Shown here: positions 53,357 to 61,398 of the stretch, piece by piece
Layout of the letters: the number at the start of each line of letters is the position of its first letter
Numbering within the stretch: the stretch's first letter is position 1
Assembly: GCF_003610735.1 (NCBI RefSeq)
Contig: NZ_RAQM01000006.1
Span: 208,274 to 272,273 of the forward strand
From: Tenacibaculum lutimaris
Lineage (GTDB): Bacteria > Bacteroidota > Bacteroidia > Flavobacteriales > Flavobacteriaceae
Reading direction: 5' to 3'
Length of the DNA stretch: 64,000 nucleotides
Notes under the pieces: model-generated
Databases searched by the model: none
What the model was told of the DNA's origin: nothing
The model's input: the letters and a program-made list of their open reading frames with translations, nothing else
Position numbers and translations under genes: made by a program

Positions 53357-55255
53357 TTAATAAGCTCTAGCATCGCTTCCTTCATAAAAATTGATGAATG
53401 CTTGGTTTACCACTCTATGTCCACCATCAGTAGGATAATCTCCTGTAAAATACCAGTCTCCTAAATTATCAGGGCATGCCTTATGTAATTCACTAACTGG
53501 CTGGAAGATCACTTCTACTTGAGCTTTAATTTCTTCAGTTTTTAACATCTGAGCAATCTTTGCTGAAACCTCTTCATCAGTAAAAGGTGCATAAATTTCT
53601 TTTACGTAGTTCACCACGTCTTTATCCTCACTATTTTCTTGTTGCTTACACTTTTGATACACTTCGTCAACAATATGATATTGATCCGTTTCTTTTAACA
53701 ATTCTAAAGCAGCTTTGAATGCAATAAAATCATTAATCTTAGCCATATCAATACCATAACAGTCTGGGTAACGAATTTGAGGCGCTGATGAAACCACTAC
53801 AATCTTCTTTGGATTCAATCTATCTAATATCTTGATGATACTTTTCTTTAATGTAGTTCCTCTTACAATACTATCATCAATAATAACCAAGTTATCAGTT
53901 GGTTTTACAACCCCATAAGTAACATCATACACGTGTGCTACTAAATCATCACGACTACTATCATCAGTAATGAAAGTACGAAGTTTTGCATCTTTAATAG
54001 CTATCTTTTCAAAACGTGGTCTTTTAGATAGAATTTCAATTACCTTTTCTTTTGATAATTTTCCTTCACCAGCTAAAATAGCATCAGTTTTTTGTTGATT
54101 TAACACATCTTCCGCCGCTTCCATCATTCCGAAGAAAGAAGTTTCAGCTGTGTTTGGAATGTATGAAAATACTGAATTTTCTATATCACTATCAATAGAC
54201 TTTAAAACTTCAGGAAACACATATTTTCCTAAATTCTTACGTTCTTCATAAATCGAAGCATCACTACCTCTTGAAAAATAAATACGCTCAAATGAACATG
54301 CTTTTTTAGGACGCTGCTCTAAAATTGGAGACATGCTTGTTTGACCATTTTTCTTAATAATTAACGCGTGACCTCTTTCAATTTCTTTTATTGAATCGAT
54401 ATCTACATTAAAAGTTGTTTGGATTACTGGGCGTTCAGAAGCTACAACTACCACTTCTTCATCTTCATAAAAGAAAGCTGGACGAATAGCTGATGGATCT
54501 CTCAACACAAAGGCATCTCCATGCCCTAACATACCCGCCATAGCATAACCTCCATCCCAATTTTTGGCTGAACGTTTTAAAATACGTTGAATATCTAAAT
54601 GTTCTTCAATGTAAGGAGAAGCATCTTTTTTATTAAACCCTTCCTCTTTTGCTTTTAGGTACAAATCAGAAACTTCTGATTGTAAAAAGTGTCCTATTTT
54701 TTCTAAAATAGTAACCGTATCTGTAGACTCTTTAGGGTGCTGTCCTAACTCTATTAAATCATTTAATAACTGTTTAGAGTTCGTCATATTAAAGTTACCT
54801 GCAACAATTAAGCTTTGGTGCTTCCAGTTACTTTGACGTAAAAATGGATGAACATTTTCGATAGAATTCCCACCAAAGGTACCGTAACGAACATGCCCCA
54901 AAAATAAATTACCTAAATAAGGTACATTTTCTTCTTGCCAATTAACGTCATCAACTTTATCTGGATTTTCTTCAAAAACCCCGTTGATTCTTTTATTAAT
55001 CTTACCAAAAATATCTTGAATAGGTTGCGATTCATTTGATCGAACTCTACTTATATACCTTGTTCCTGGCTCTACATTAAATTTAATACTTGCTAATCCA
55101 GCTCCATCTTGACCTCTGTTGTGCTGTTTTTCCATTAACAAATACATTTTGTTTACACCATAAAACGCGGTACCGTATTTATCTTTATAATATTGTAATG
55201 GTTTTTTTAATCGAACCATTGCAATTCCGCATTCATGTTTAATAGCGTCACTCAT
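53357..55255 (-). CDS. purF: Amidophosphoribosyltransferase-like protein (divergent PurF)
   Basis: Class-II glutamine amidotransferase domain (about 9-290): predicted catalytic C9 in HECGIAM behind a short propeptide, then QHNRGQDGAGLA and HVRYGTFGGNS. The phosphoribosyltransferase domain has the PRPP loop VIIDDSIVRGTT (457-468). At 632 residues it is longer than the ~470-505 of standard PurF. Segments around 325-375 (YFSRGSDASIYEER, YIPNTAETSFFGMMEAAED) differ from the usual RPDS and PDS.. motifs. It is therefore probably the phylum's long PurF form or a paralogue of the biosynthetic enzyme. It follows the PfkB kinase gene, with a terminator between. Confidence 0.85.
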   Translation of the reverse strand: MSDAIKHECGIAMVRLKKPLQYYKDKYGTAFYGVNKMYLLMEKQHNRGQDGAGLASIKFNVEPGTRYISRVRSNESQPIQDIFGKINKRINGVFEENPDKVDDVNWQEENVPYLGNLFLGHVRYGTFGGNSIENVHPFLRQSNWKHQSLIVAGNFNMTNSKQLLNDLIELGQHPKESTDTVTILEKIGHFLQSEVSDLYLKAKEEGFNKKDASPYIEEHLDIQRILKRSAKNWDGGYAMAGMLGHGDAFVLRDPSAIRPAFFYEDEEVVVVASERPVIQTTFNVDIDSIKEIERGHALIIKKNGQTSMSPILEQRPKKACSFERIYFSRGSDASIYEERKNLGKYVFPEVLKSIDSDIENSVFSYIPNTAETSFFGMMEAAEDVLNQQKTDAILAGEGKLSKEKVIEILSKRPRFEKIAIKDAKLRTFITDDSSRDDLVAHVYDVTYGVVKPTDNLVIIDDSIVRGTTLKKSIIKILDRLNPKKIVVVSSAPQIRYPDCYGIDMAKINDFIAFKAALELLKETDQYHIVDEVYQKCKQQENSEDKDVVNYVKEIYAPFTDEEVSAKIAQMLKTEEIKAQVEVIFQPVSELHKACPDNLGDWYFTGDYPTDGGHRVVNQAFINFYEGSDARAY

Positions 55256-55301
55256 TTAATTTCAAGTATTTAGTTGTGTTGTGGTTTTGTGTGTTGTATA
55301 A

Positions 55302-55330
55302 AAAAATCCGCACCAAAAAGCGCGGATTTA
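55302..55330 (-). terminator. Terminator after the PfkB kinase
   Basis: 8-bp stem (aaatccgc / gcggattt) with an 11-base loop. An A-run to its left provides a U-run on the minus strand. It reduces read-through from the kinase gene into purF. Confidence 0.7.
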
Positions 55331-55333
55331 TTG

Positions 55334-56260
55334 TTATGATAGTTCAATATCAAATTGTGTTAATTCTTTAAAAGCTTGTAAACGTGTTTGCACTTCTTGG
55401 TTTGTTAGCTCTTCCATACGTTCTGTTCCAAATTTTTCAACACAGAACGATGCTAAGTTAGATCCGTAGATAATAGCACTCTTCATATTTTCAAAAGAGA
55501 TATCTTCAGTCTTCGCTAAATATCCACAGAAACCTCCAGCAAACGTATCTCCTGCTCCTGTTGGGTCAAACACTTCTGCTAATGGTAATGCTGGCGCAAA
55601 GAACATGTTACCTTCATTAAATAATAAAGCTCCGTGCTCTCCTTTTTTAATCACTACATATTTTGGCCCCATTTCATGGATTTTTTGAGCTGCATTAACT
55701 AATGAATACTCTCCACTTAACTGACGAGCTTCTTCATCATTAATTGTGATTACGTCTACACGTTTCAATACTTCGTACAAATCGTTTAAAGCGATGTCCA
55801 TCCAAAAGTTCATAGTATCTAATACTACTAATTTTGGGCGCTCATTCATCTGATCTAATACAGATGCTTGAGTTAATGGATGTAAATTCCCTAACATTAC
55901 TATAGGTGCATCTTTAAAAGACTCTGGTACTACAGGTTGAAAATGCTCTAACACATTTAATTCGGTAACCAAAGTATCGCGAGAATTCATATCGTTGTGA
56001 TATTTCCCACTCCAAAAGAAAGTTTTTCCTTCTTTTACGATTTCAACTCCGTCGGTATTAATTCCTTTGTTGTTCATCATATCTATATATGACTGAGGAA
56101 AATCTCCTCCAACAACAGAAACTACTCCTGTCTTTACTCCAAACTGTGAAGCTGCTAATCCTACAAACGTACCTGATCCTCCTAAAATCTTATCTGTCTT
56201 TCCGAAAGGTGTTTCAATAGCGTCAAATGCTACCGTACCTACTGCTAATAATTTACTCAT
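55334..56260 (-). CDS. PfkB-family carbohydrate/nucleoside kinase
   Basis: 308 residues of the ribokinase fold. The N-terminal glycine pair is in ILGGSGTFVGLAASQFG. The C-terminal signature DPTGAGDTFAGGF has the catalytic Asp238 and anion hole (232-244). The substrate is not certain; sugars, nucleosides and their phosphates are all possible for this family. The neighbouring PurF suggests a purine or ribose link, for example nucleoside salvage, but that is inference. Confidence 0.88.
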   Translation of the reverse strand: MSKLLAVGTVAFDAIETPFGKTDKILGGSGTFVGLAASQFGVKTGVVSVVGGDFPQSYIDMMNNKGINTDGVEIVKEGKTFFWSGKYHNDMNSRDTLVTELNVLEHFQPVVPESFKDAPIVMLGNLHPLTQASVLDQMNERPKLVVLDTMNFWMDIALNDLYEVLKRVDVITINDEEARQLSGEYSLVNAAQKIHEMGPKYVVIKKGEHGALLFNEGNMFFAPALPLAEVFDPTGAGDTFAGGFCGYLAKTEDISFENMKSAIIYGSNLASFCVEKFGTERMEELTNQEVQTRLQAFKELTQFDIELS

Positions 56261-56388
56261 AACTCTACCTAATCTTCTGTACTAGAAGAAATGTTTCTTT
56301 TCTTTTTGCCTTAACAAATTAAGACTTAAAGTTTTACTAATTATATGTATTAAGACACAAACTGTCATGTTAACTGCCTTTTTTGTCG

Positions 56389-56396
56389 TAATTTTG
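56389..56396 (+). promoter_or_regulatory. -7 box ahead of sufE
   Basis: TAATTTTG fits TAnnTTTG exactly, about 51 bases before the sufE ATG. Confidence 0.5.
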
Positions 56397-56447
56397 CCCC
56401 TTTAATTAAAAACGGTCTTTTTGACTTTGCAAAAATAGTTTTAAAAA

Positions 56448-56873
56448 ATGACTATCAAAGAAATACAAGAAGAAATTATTGATGAGTTTTCAATGTTTGA
56501 AGACTGGATGGAACGTTACGAATACATCATAGAATTAGGGAAATCATTACCATTAATAGATGAAGCTTACAAATTAGATGAAAATTTGATAAAAGGCTGT
56601 CAATCAAAAGTATGGCTACATTCTGAATTAAAAGGTGATACTATCGAATTTACTGCAGATAGCGACGCTATTTTAACCAAAGGAATTGTGGCTTTATTAT
56701 TGAGGGTATTTTCAAACCAAACACCAAAAGCTATTTTAGAGGCTGATACTAATTTTATTGATGAAATTGGGCTCAAAGAGCATTTAAGTCCGACCAGAGC
56801 TAACGGATTAGTATCAATGGTAAAACAAATAAAAATGTATGCGATTGCACAGCAAAGTAAGTTAGCTAATTAG
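56448..56873 (+). CDS. sufE: SufE sulfur-acceptor protein
   Basis: Accepts persulfide sulfur from SufS and passes it to the Fe-S scaffold. It is 141 residues, the family's length. The acceptor Cys51 lies in LIKGCQSKVWL. The C-terminal region (LSPTRANGLVSMVKQIKMYA) is typical. First gene of a run that continues with a lipoprotein gene 13 bases downstream and then sufT. The remaining suf genes are elsewhere. Confidence 0.95.
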   Translation: MTIKEIQEEIIDEFSMFEDWMERYEYIIELGKSLPLIDEAYKLDENLIKGCQSKVWLHSELKGDTIEFTADSDAILTKGIVALLLRVFSNQTPKAILEADTNFIDEIGLKEHLSPTRANGLVSMVKQIKMYAIAQQSKLAN

Positions 56874-56886
56874 AAACCTATTGAAT

Positions 56887-57627
56887 ATGAAAAAAAAATT
56901 TAGCTTTTTATTAATTCCTTTCTTTTTAGTTAGCTGTTCTAACAACGATGAAGAGCTTACAAAAGAAATACCTAAGCTACTGATAAAACTTGAGCAAATA
57001 GAAACAGGAAGCAGTTCTGACACACATATTTCATATTATAATTATGATTCAGATAACTTTTTAACAAATATCACTAATAATGATACTTTTTTTAGTAAAG
57101 CTCATTATGACAGTAATGATAATCTAGTTAAACTAGACCAAGAGAATTATAACATTTCTGACAATTATGAATATCTAAATAATAAGCTTGTAAAGCACTC
57201 TAGAGTTGAAGATAATTCTATTGTTAGATCTATAGAGTACACTTACGACAGTAATAATCTTTTAATTTCAGAAAAAGAAACTTATCATTACAGCACACCA
57301 TCAACAACAACTATATATAACTACGAATATAACGGTAATACTGTAAAAAAAATGAATGCGACGAATACAGGCAGTTATAGCATAATTAAATACGACGGCA
57401 AAAACTTTCCTTTTTTGGAAGCTAATAATATAAAAAGAATTTTTCCTTTAATAAAACTAGGTAACATTATAGAAGAAAAATCTTATCGCAACGGAGAGTT
57501 AAATTACACTAAAACAAATACAATTACGTATGACAATGACGACTTCCCTACTGTAATTGTAGTTAATGAAGTTGATTCTAGTGGTTACTCATGGGGAGAA
57601 ACAAGAAATTATACATACAACAAATAA
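56887..57627 (+). CDS. YD-repeat-like lipoprotein A (paralogue of the gene at 58.0 kb)
   Basis: 246 residues from the ATG at 56887; a TTG two codons earlier is unnecessary. Lipobox LVSC, Cys18, then a flexible Asp/Glu-rich segment. The body is made of repeating strands with Y-x-Y-(D/N)-(S/N) motifs (YNYDSDNFL, YTYDSNNLLIS, ITYDNDDFP), resembling YD/RHS-type repeats. It shares KE-x-PKLL, KN-x-P and the terminal YNK with the gene at 58.0 kb, so the two are paralogues. It starts 13 bases after sufE and ends 2 bases before sufT, so it lies inside a sulfur-assembly operon. Function unknown. Confidence 0.8.
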   Translation: MKKKFSFLLIPFFLVSCSNNDEELTKEIPKLLIKLEQIETGSSSDTHISYYNYDSDNFLTNITNNDTFFSKAHYDSNDNLVKLDQENYNISDNYEYLNNKLVKHSRVEDNSIVRSIEYTYDSNNLLISEKETYHYSTPSTTTIYNYEYNGNTVKKMNATNTGSYSIIKYDGKNFPFLEANNIKRIFPLIKLGNIIEEKSYRNGELNYTKTNTITYDNDDFPTVIVVNEVDSSGYSWGETRNYTYNK

Positions 57628-57629
57628 AA

Positions 57630-57950
57630 ATGACTGAAGATCAATTAGAAGAATTAGGAGATAAAATAGTTCGTGTATTAAAAACGATATACGATCCTGA
57701 AATTCCAGTAGACATCTACGAATTAGGATTAATTTACGACGTATTTATTTCGGAGGAAAATGACGCCAAAATATTAATGACGTTAACTTCTCCTAATTGC
57801 CCTGTAGCAGAAACTTTACCTGTTGAAGTTGAAGAAAAGGTAAAAACACTAAAAGAAATTAACAACTGTGAGGTTGAAATCACTTTTGATCCTACTTGGA
57901 CTCAAGACATGATGAGTGAAGAAGCTAAATTAGAGCTAGGAATGTTATAA
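57630..57950 (+). CDS. sufT: SufT / DUF59 (MIP18-like) iron-sulfur assembly factor
   Basis: 106 residues from MTEDQLEELGDK. The longer in-frame start would overlap lipoprotein A's end and is rejected. DUF59 features are YDPEIPVDIYELGLIYDV (21-38), the conserved cysteine C57 in TSPNCPVA and FDPTWTQDMMSEEAK near the end. Role: maturation or repair of Fe-S proteins. Its position in an operon with sufE supports this. Confidence 0.93.
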   Translation: MTEDQLEELGDKIVRVLKTIYDPEIPVDIYELGLIYDVFISEENDAKILMTLTSPNCPVAETLPVEVEEKVKTLKEINNCEVEITFDPTWTQDMMSEEAKLELGML

Positions 57951-58021
57951 TTAACAATATTTTTTTTATCTATTTTAAATAACTAATTTCGCATGAAATT
58001 TTTAAAAAAACATAAAAAATT

Positions 58022-58810
58022 ATGAAAAAAACAGCACTTTTACTTGTCACTTTAATGACAATTGCTTCTTGTACTTCTGACAAAGAAATAATCGAAAAAG
58101 AATCTCCTAAGTTATTGAACAAACAAATAAGTGTAGAAAGCTACGATGATGATGGAGACCCAGATACTCCATATGTAGAATCTACCACAACTAGTACTTA
58201 TCATTACAATGACAAATATGAATTACTTAAAATAATCCATGAATCCCCTGAAGTAGTAGAAAAAACCTTATTTACTTATACAAACGGAAAAATTACTAAA
58301 ACAGAAGATATAGATAGTAATGGAAGAACAGACCGTTATAGCGAGTATGAGTATACTGGTGATTTGCTTACTAAACAAACAAACTATAATTCTTTAAACG
58401 CAATAAACAGCATAAGAGAGTATCAATATAACTCTGATTCTAAACTAGAAAAAACTACAACTGAGCAATTCTTTAATAGTAATACTAATACAGTTGTATC
58501 GAGTTACGAGTATTTATCTGACAATAAAGTTAAAGAAACTACAGATACAGATACAAACTACACAATTTACACATTTGACAATAAAAATTCTCCTCTTATA
58601 AATATTGTTGGTGTTAAAGCCATCTTACAATCAGATTTTGAAGGTGGTGGGACACACAACATAACATTAGTTCAAGAATTTGATAAAGACAATAAAGAAT
58701 TAGGTTCATACAAAACAATTTACAAATACGATTCTGATAATTTCGTTATAGAAAGAGATGAATCAAGCAATGACTACTCATATGTCGTAACTTACGAATA
58801 CAATAAGTAG
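58022..58810 (+). CDS. YD-repeat-like lipoprotein B (paralogue of the gene at 56.9 kb)
   Basis: 262 residues. Lipobox IASC, Cys17. The body has the same repeating strands as lipoprotein A (YHYNDKYELLK, YEYTGDLLTKQ, YQYNSDSKLEK, YKYDSDNFVIE) and ends in YEYNK. It follows sufT by 71 bases and is followed by a hairpin terminator. Together the two paralogues bracket sufT, as if a gene was duplicated around it. Function unknown; surface or periplasmic binding is a guess from the repeat architecture. Confidence 0.8.
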   Translation: MKKTALLLVTLMTIASCTSDKEIIEKESPKLLNKQISVESYDDDGDPDTPYVESTTTSTYHYNDKYELLKIIHESPEVVEKTLFTYTNGKITKTEDIDSNGRTDRYSEYEYTGDLLTKQTNYNSLNAINSIREYQYNSDSKLEKTTTEQFFNSNTNTVVSSYEYLSDNKVKETTDTDTNYTIYTFDNKNSPLINIVGVKAILQSDFEGGGTHNITLVQEFDKDNKELGSYKTIYKYDSDNFVIERDESSNDYSYVVTYEYNK

Positions 58811-58835
58811 ATTATCAATAGTTTTTCAAAACGAT

Positions 58836-58879
58836 AAAATCTTCATCTTTAAAACAACATTGTAGATGAAGATTTTTTT
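58836..58879 (+). terminator. Terminator after lipoprotein B
   Basis: 13-base arms (aaaatcttcatct / agatgaagatttt) with a 15-base loop and a T-run. It separates the suf run from the DUF2480 gene. Confidence 0.75.
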
Positions 58880-58897
58880 TATTTTTACAAAAAACAA

Positions 58898-59407
58898 ATG
58901 TCAAACAATATTATAAATAAAGTTGCAAATAGTAATCTTACTACGATAGACCTTGAAGACTTTTATCCAAAAGGAAATCGCATTGTATTTGATATTAAAG
59001 GTTGGCTGTATGAAGAGTTAATACTACGTGAAAAGGATTTTAGAGAATCTGTAAAAAATCACGATTGGTCTCAATACCAAGATAGTTATGTTGCTCTTAC
59101 TTGTTCTTCTGATGCTATTATTCCTTCGTGGGCTTACTTGTTACTAACTGTAGAGCTTACTCCTTTTGCTAAACAAGTTGTTGTTGGTGATTTACCTCTA
59201 CTTGAAACTGTTATTTATCAAGATATTATAAACCAAATTGACATATCTGATTATCAAGACAAGCCTATAATTATAAAAGGTTGTGCAAACAAACCTATAC
59301 CTTCTTCTGCATACACCTTACTAATTCAAAAAGTTAAACCTGTGGCAAAAAGCGTTATGTTTGGTGAAGCTTGTTCAACCGTACCTCTTTACAAGAAAAA
59401 AAAGTAA
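58898..59407 (+). CDS. DUF2480 family protein
   Basis: 169 residues, cytoplasmic. The N-terminal segment VFDIKGWLYEELILREKDFR and the C-terminal half with KGCANKPIPSSAYTLLIQKVKPVAKSVMFGEACSTVPLYK match DUF2480, found in Bacteroidota next to suf genes. Two conserved cysteines (CANK, EACSTVP) fit a metal- or thiol-related role, but no function is known. It stands 32 bases before the DUF3078 pair. Confidence 0.8.
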   Translation: MSNNIINKVANSNLTTIDLEDFYPKGNRIVFDIKGWLYEELILREKDFRESVKNHDWSQYQDSYVALTCSSDAIIPSWAYLLLTVELTPFAKQVVVGDLPLLETVIYQDIINQIDISDYQDKPIIIKGCANKPIPSSAYTLLIQKVKPVAKSVMFGEACSTVPLYKKKK

Positions 59408-59439
59408 TTCGATTTATAAACTCCTTAACTTAACTATAG

Positions 59440-60390
59440 ATGAAAAAACTCTTTTTATTTCTTTTTATATGTTTTTCTTTTTCTGTCTTTTCTCAAAAAA
59501 CTAAAAAGGATAGCATTTCTGCATTAAAATTAGTTAGTGCTCCTGTAGAAGTTAACTATAGTTCTACTATTATAAGACGATTCCTTGCTCCTGAGGTATT
59601 AATAAAAAAGAATCCTCCAAAAAAATGGATGGTTACAGGAAAATATACTTTTTTGTTCAATCAATCATCTTTTGCCAATTGGTCAGCTGGGGGAAACAAT
59701 ACTGTTGCCGGAAACATGACACTTGGCTACGATTTCAACTACAAAAAAAAGAAGTGGAACTGGGATAACAAAGTTATATCTGCCTACGGATTAAGCTATG
59801 TTGACGGCCAAGGAATGAGAAAGACAGAAGACAGATTTGAATATAACTCTTTACTAGGTCTAAAAGCTTCTAAGCTTTGGTTTTTCTCGTTTTTTAGCAA
59901 CTTTAAAACGCAATATGCTAGAGGATATGACTATAAACAAGAACCCAAATTAGCTGTTTCTGACTTTTTCTCTCCTGCATATTGGAGTTTTGGTCCCGGT
60001 ATGCTTTGGAAACGAAATGATGATGCCAGAATAAACATTGCACCAGCTACAGCTCGTTATACTTTTGTTTCTAATGAATTCTCTGGGAAATATGGTGTTG
60101 AAGAAGGTAAAACCTCAAAACTAGGTTTAGGTTTCAACCTTTCTGCCTATTACAAGAAAGAAATCATGAAAGACGTAACAATGGAAAACATTCTTGCCGT
60201 CTATTCAGATTATTTAAGTAGCCCTCAGAATATAGATATCGATTACCAATTAAACATATTTGTAAAGATTAACAAAAACCTTTCTACAAATCTTGGTTTG
60301 CATGCTATTATTGATGATGATGCCTCTAGTAAAATACAATTTAAAGAGGTTTTTGGACTTGGCTTAAATTATATTTTTCACAAAACGTGA
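59440..60390 (+). CDS. DUF3078 family protein, copy 1
   Basis: 316 residues. Signal peptide about 1-18 (ends VFSQ). The family motif FLFNQSSFANWSAGGNNTVAG (about 70-90) is followed by alternating aromatic strands (WNWDNKVISAYGL, SKLWFFSFFSNFKTQYARG, AYWSFGPGMLWKRND), suggesting an outer-membrane beta-barrel. It has about 40 extra residues at the N-terminus compared with copy 2. Function unknown. Confidence 0.82.
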   Translation: MKKLFLFLFICFSFSVFSQKTKKDSISALKLVSAPVEVNYSSTIIRRFLAPEVLIKKNPPKKWMVTGKYTFLFNQSSFANWSAGGNNTVAGNMTLGYDFNYKKKKWNWDNKVISAYGLSYVDGQGMRKTEDRFEYNSLLGLKASKLWFFSFFSNFKTQYARGYDYKQEPKLAVSDFFSPAYWSFGPGMLWKRNDDARINIAPATARYTFVSNEFSGKYGVEEGKTSKLGLGFNLSAYYKKEIMKDVTMENILAVYSDYLSSPQNIDIDYQLNIFVKINKNLSTNLGLHAIIDDDASSKIQFKEVFGLGLNYIFHKT

Positions 60391-60471
60391 CTTTTAATCA
60401 ATAACTTTGTCTAAGCTTTATGTAAAGCGTACATTCGCGCCCTCAAAAAAATTAAATTAAAATTCATTAAA

Positions 60472-61311
60472 ATGAAAAAATTATTAGCAATCGCTGTTTT
60501 GTTTGGTGCTTTAACAGCTAATGCACAAGAAGAAAAAAAAGAAGAACCTAAAGAAGGATGGAAAAGAAACGGTAACATCTCTTTCCTATTTAACCAATCT
60601 GCTTTTAATAATTGGTTAGCTGGAGGTACAAATAACATTTCTGGTACCATTGGTTTAAACTATGATTTCAACTACACAAAAGGTGATTGGACTTGGGATA
60701 ATAAATTAATTGCTTCTTATGGTTTAACAAAACTAAAAGGAGAAGAAATGAAAAAAACGGATGACCGCTTAGAGTTAAATTCTTTAGTAGGTAAAAAAGC
60801 TAGCGGAAACTGGTACTACTCTGCTTTTTTCAACTTTAAAACACAAATGTCATCAACTGATGTTAATGGTGAACAAACTTCTCACTTCTTTTCTCCTGCA
60901 TACTTTCAATTTGGACCTGGTATGCTATGGAAAAAACATGATAACTTAAAAGTTAACATTGCTCCTGCAACCTCTAAATTAATAGTAATGCACGGGCATT
61001 TAACTGAAATGGGAGACGCTTTTGGTGTTGCACAAGGAGAAACTACTCGCTATGAATTAGGGGCTGCTTTAAACGCTTACTACAAATTAGACGTAATGAA
61101 AAACGTTTCGGTAGAAAACATTTTAAACCTTTATAGCAACTATTTAGAAGATTTTCAAAATGTAGATATTGATTATACTGTTAATGTTGTTATGAAAGTT
61201 AACAAGTATCTATCTGCAAACCTTTCTATGCAAGCAATTTATGATGATAATGCTTTTGAAGGATTTCAAACAAGAGAGGTATTCGGTTTAGGTATTAATT
61301 ACGGTTTTTAA
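60472..61311 (+). CDS. DUF3078 family protein, copy 2
   Basis: 279 residues. Signal peptide about 1-15 (ends NAQ), then an acidic-basic KEEPKEGWKRNG. FLFNQSAFNNWLAGGTNNISG and the same barrel-like strands as copy 1 (WTWDNKLIASYGL, AYFQFGPGMLWKKHD) make it a tandem paralogue. An 81-base gap from copy 1 may hold its own promoter. A terminator follows. Function unknown; probably an outer-membrane channel. Confidence 0.82.
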   Translation: MKKLLAIAVLFGALTANAQEEKKEEPKEGWKRNGNISFLFNQSAFNNWLAGGTNNISGTIGLNYDFNYTKGDWTWDNKLIASYGLTKLKGEEMKKTDDRLELNSLVGKKASGNWYYSAFFNFKTQMSSTDVNGEQTSHFFSPAYFQFGPGMLWKKHDNLKVNIAPATSKLIVMHGHLTEMGDAFGVAQGETTRYELGAALNAYYKLDVMKNVSVENILNLYSNYLEDFQNVDIDYTVNVVMKVNKYLSANLSMQAIYDDNAFEGFQTREVFGLGINYGF

Positions 61312-61333
61312 AAACATTACTAAACACATATTC

Positions 61334-61370
61334 AAAACCTCAAGAAGAACTTCTTGAGGTTTTCTTTTTT
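61334..61370 (+). terminator. Terminator after the DUF3078 pair
   Basis: Perfect 14-base arms (aaaacctcaagaag / cttcttgaggtttt), 2-base loop, then a T-rich run. Confidence 0.85.
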
Positions 61371-61398
61371 ATGTATTTTAGCTTAAAAATTTTAACGA

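Noticed and set aside
57591..57629. Longer start for sufT
   Set aside because: It overlaps the end of lipoprotein A and adds residues unlike the DUF59 family; the ATG at 57630 follows the lipoprotein stop by 2 bases.
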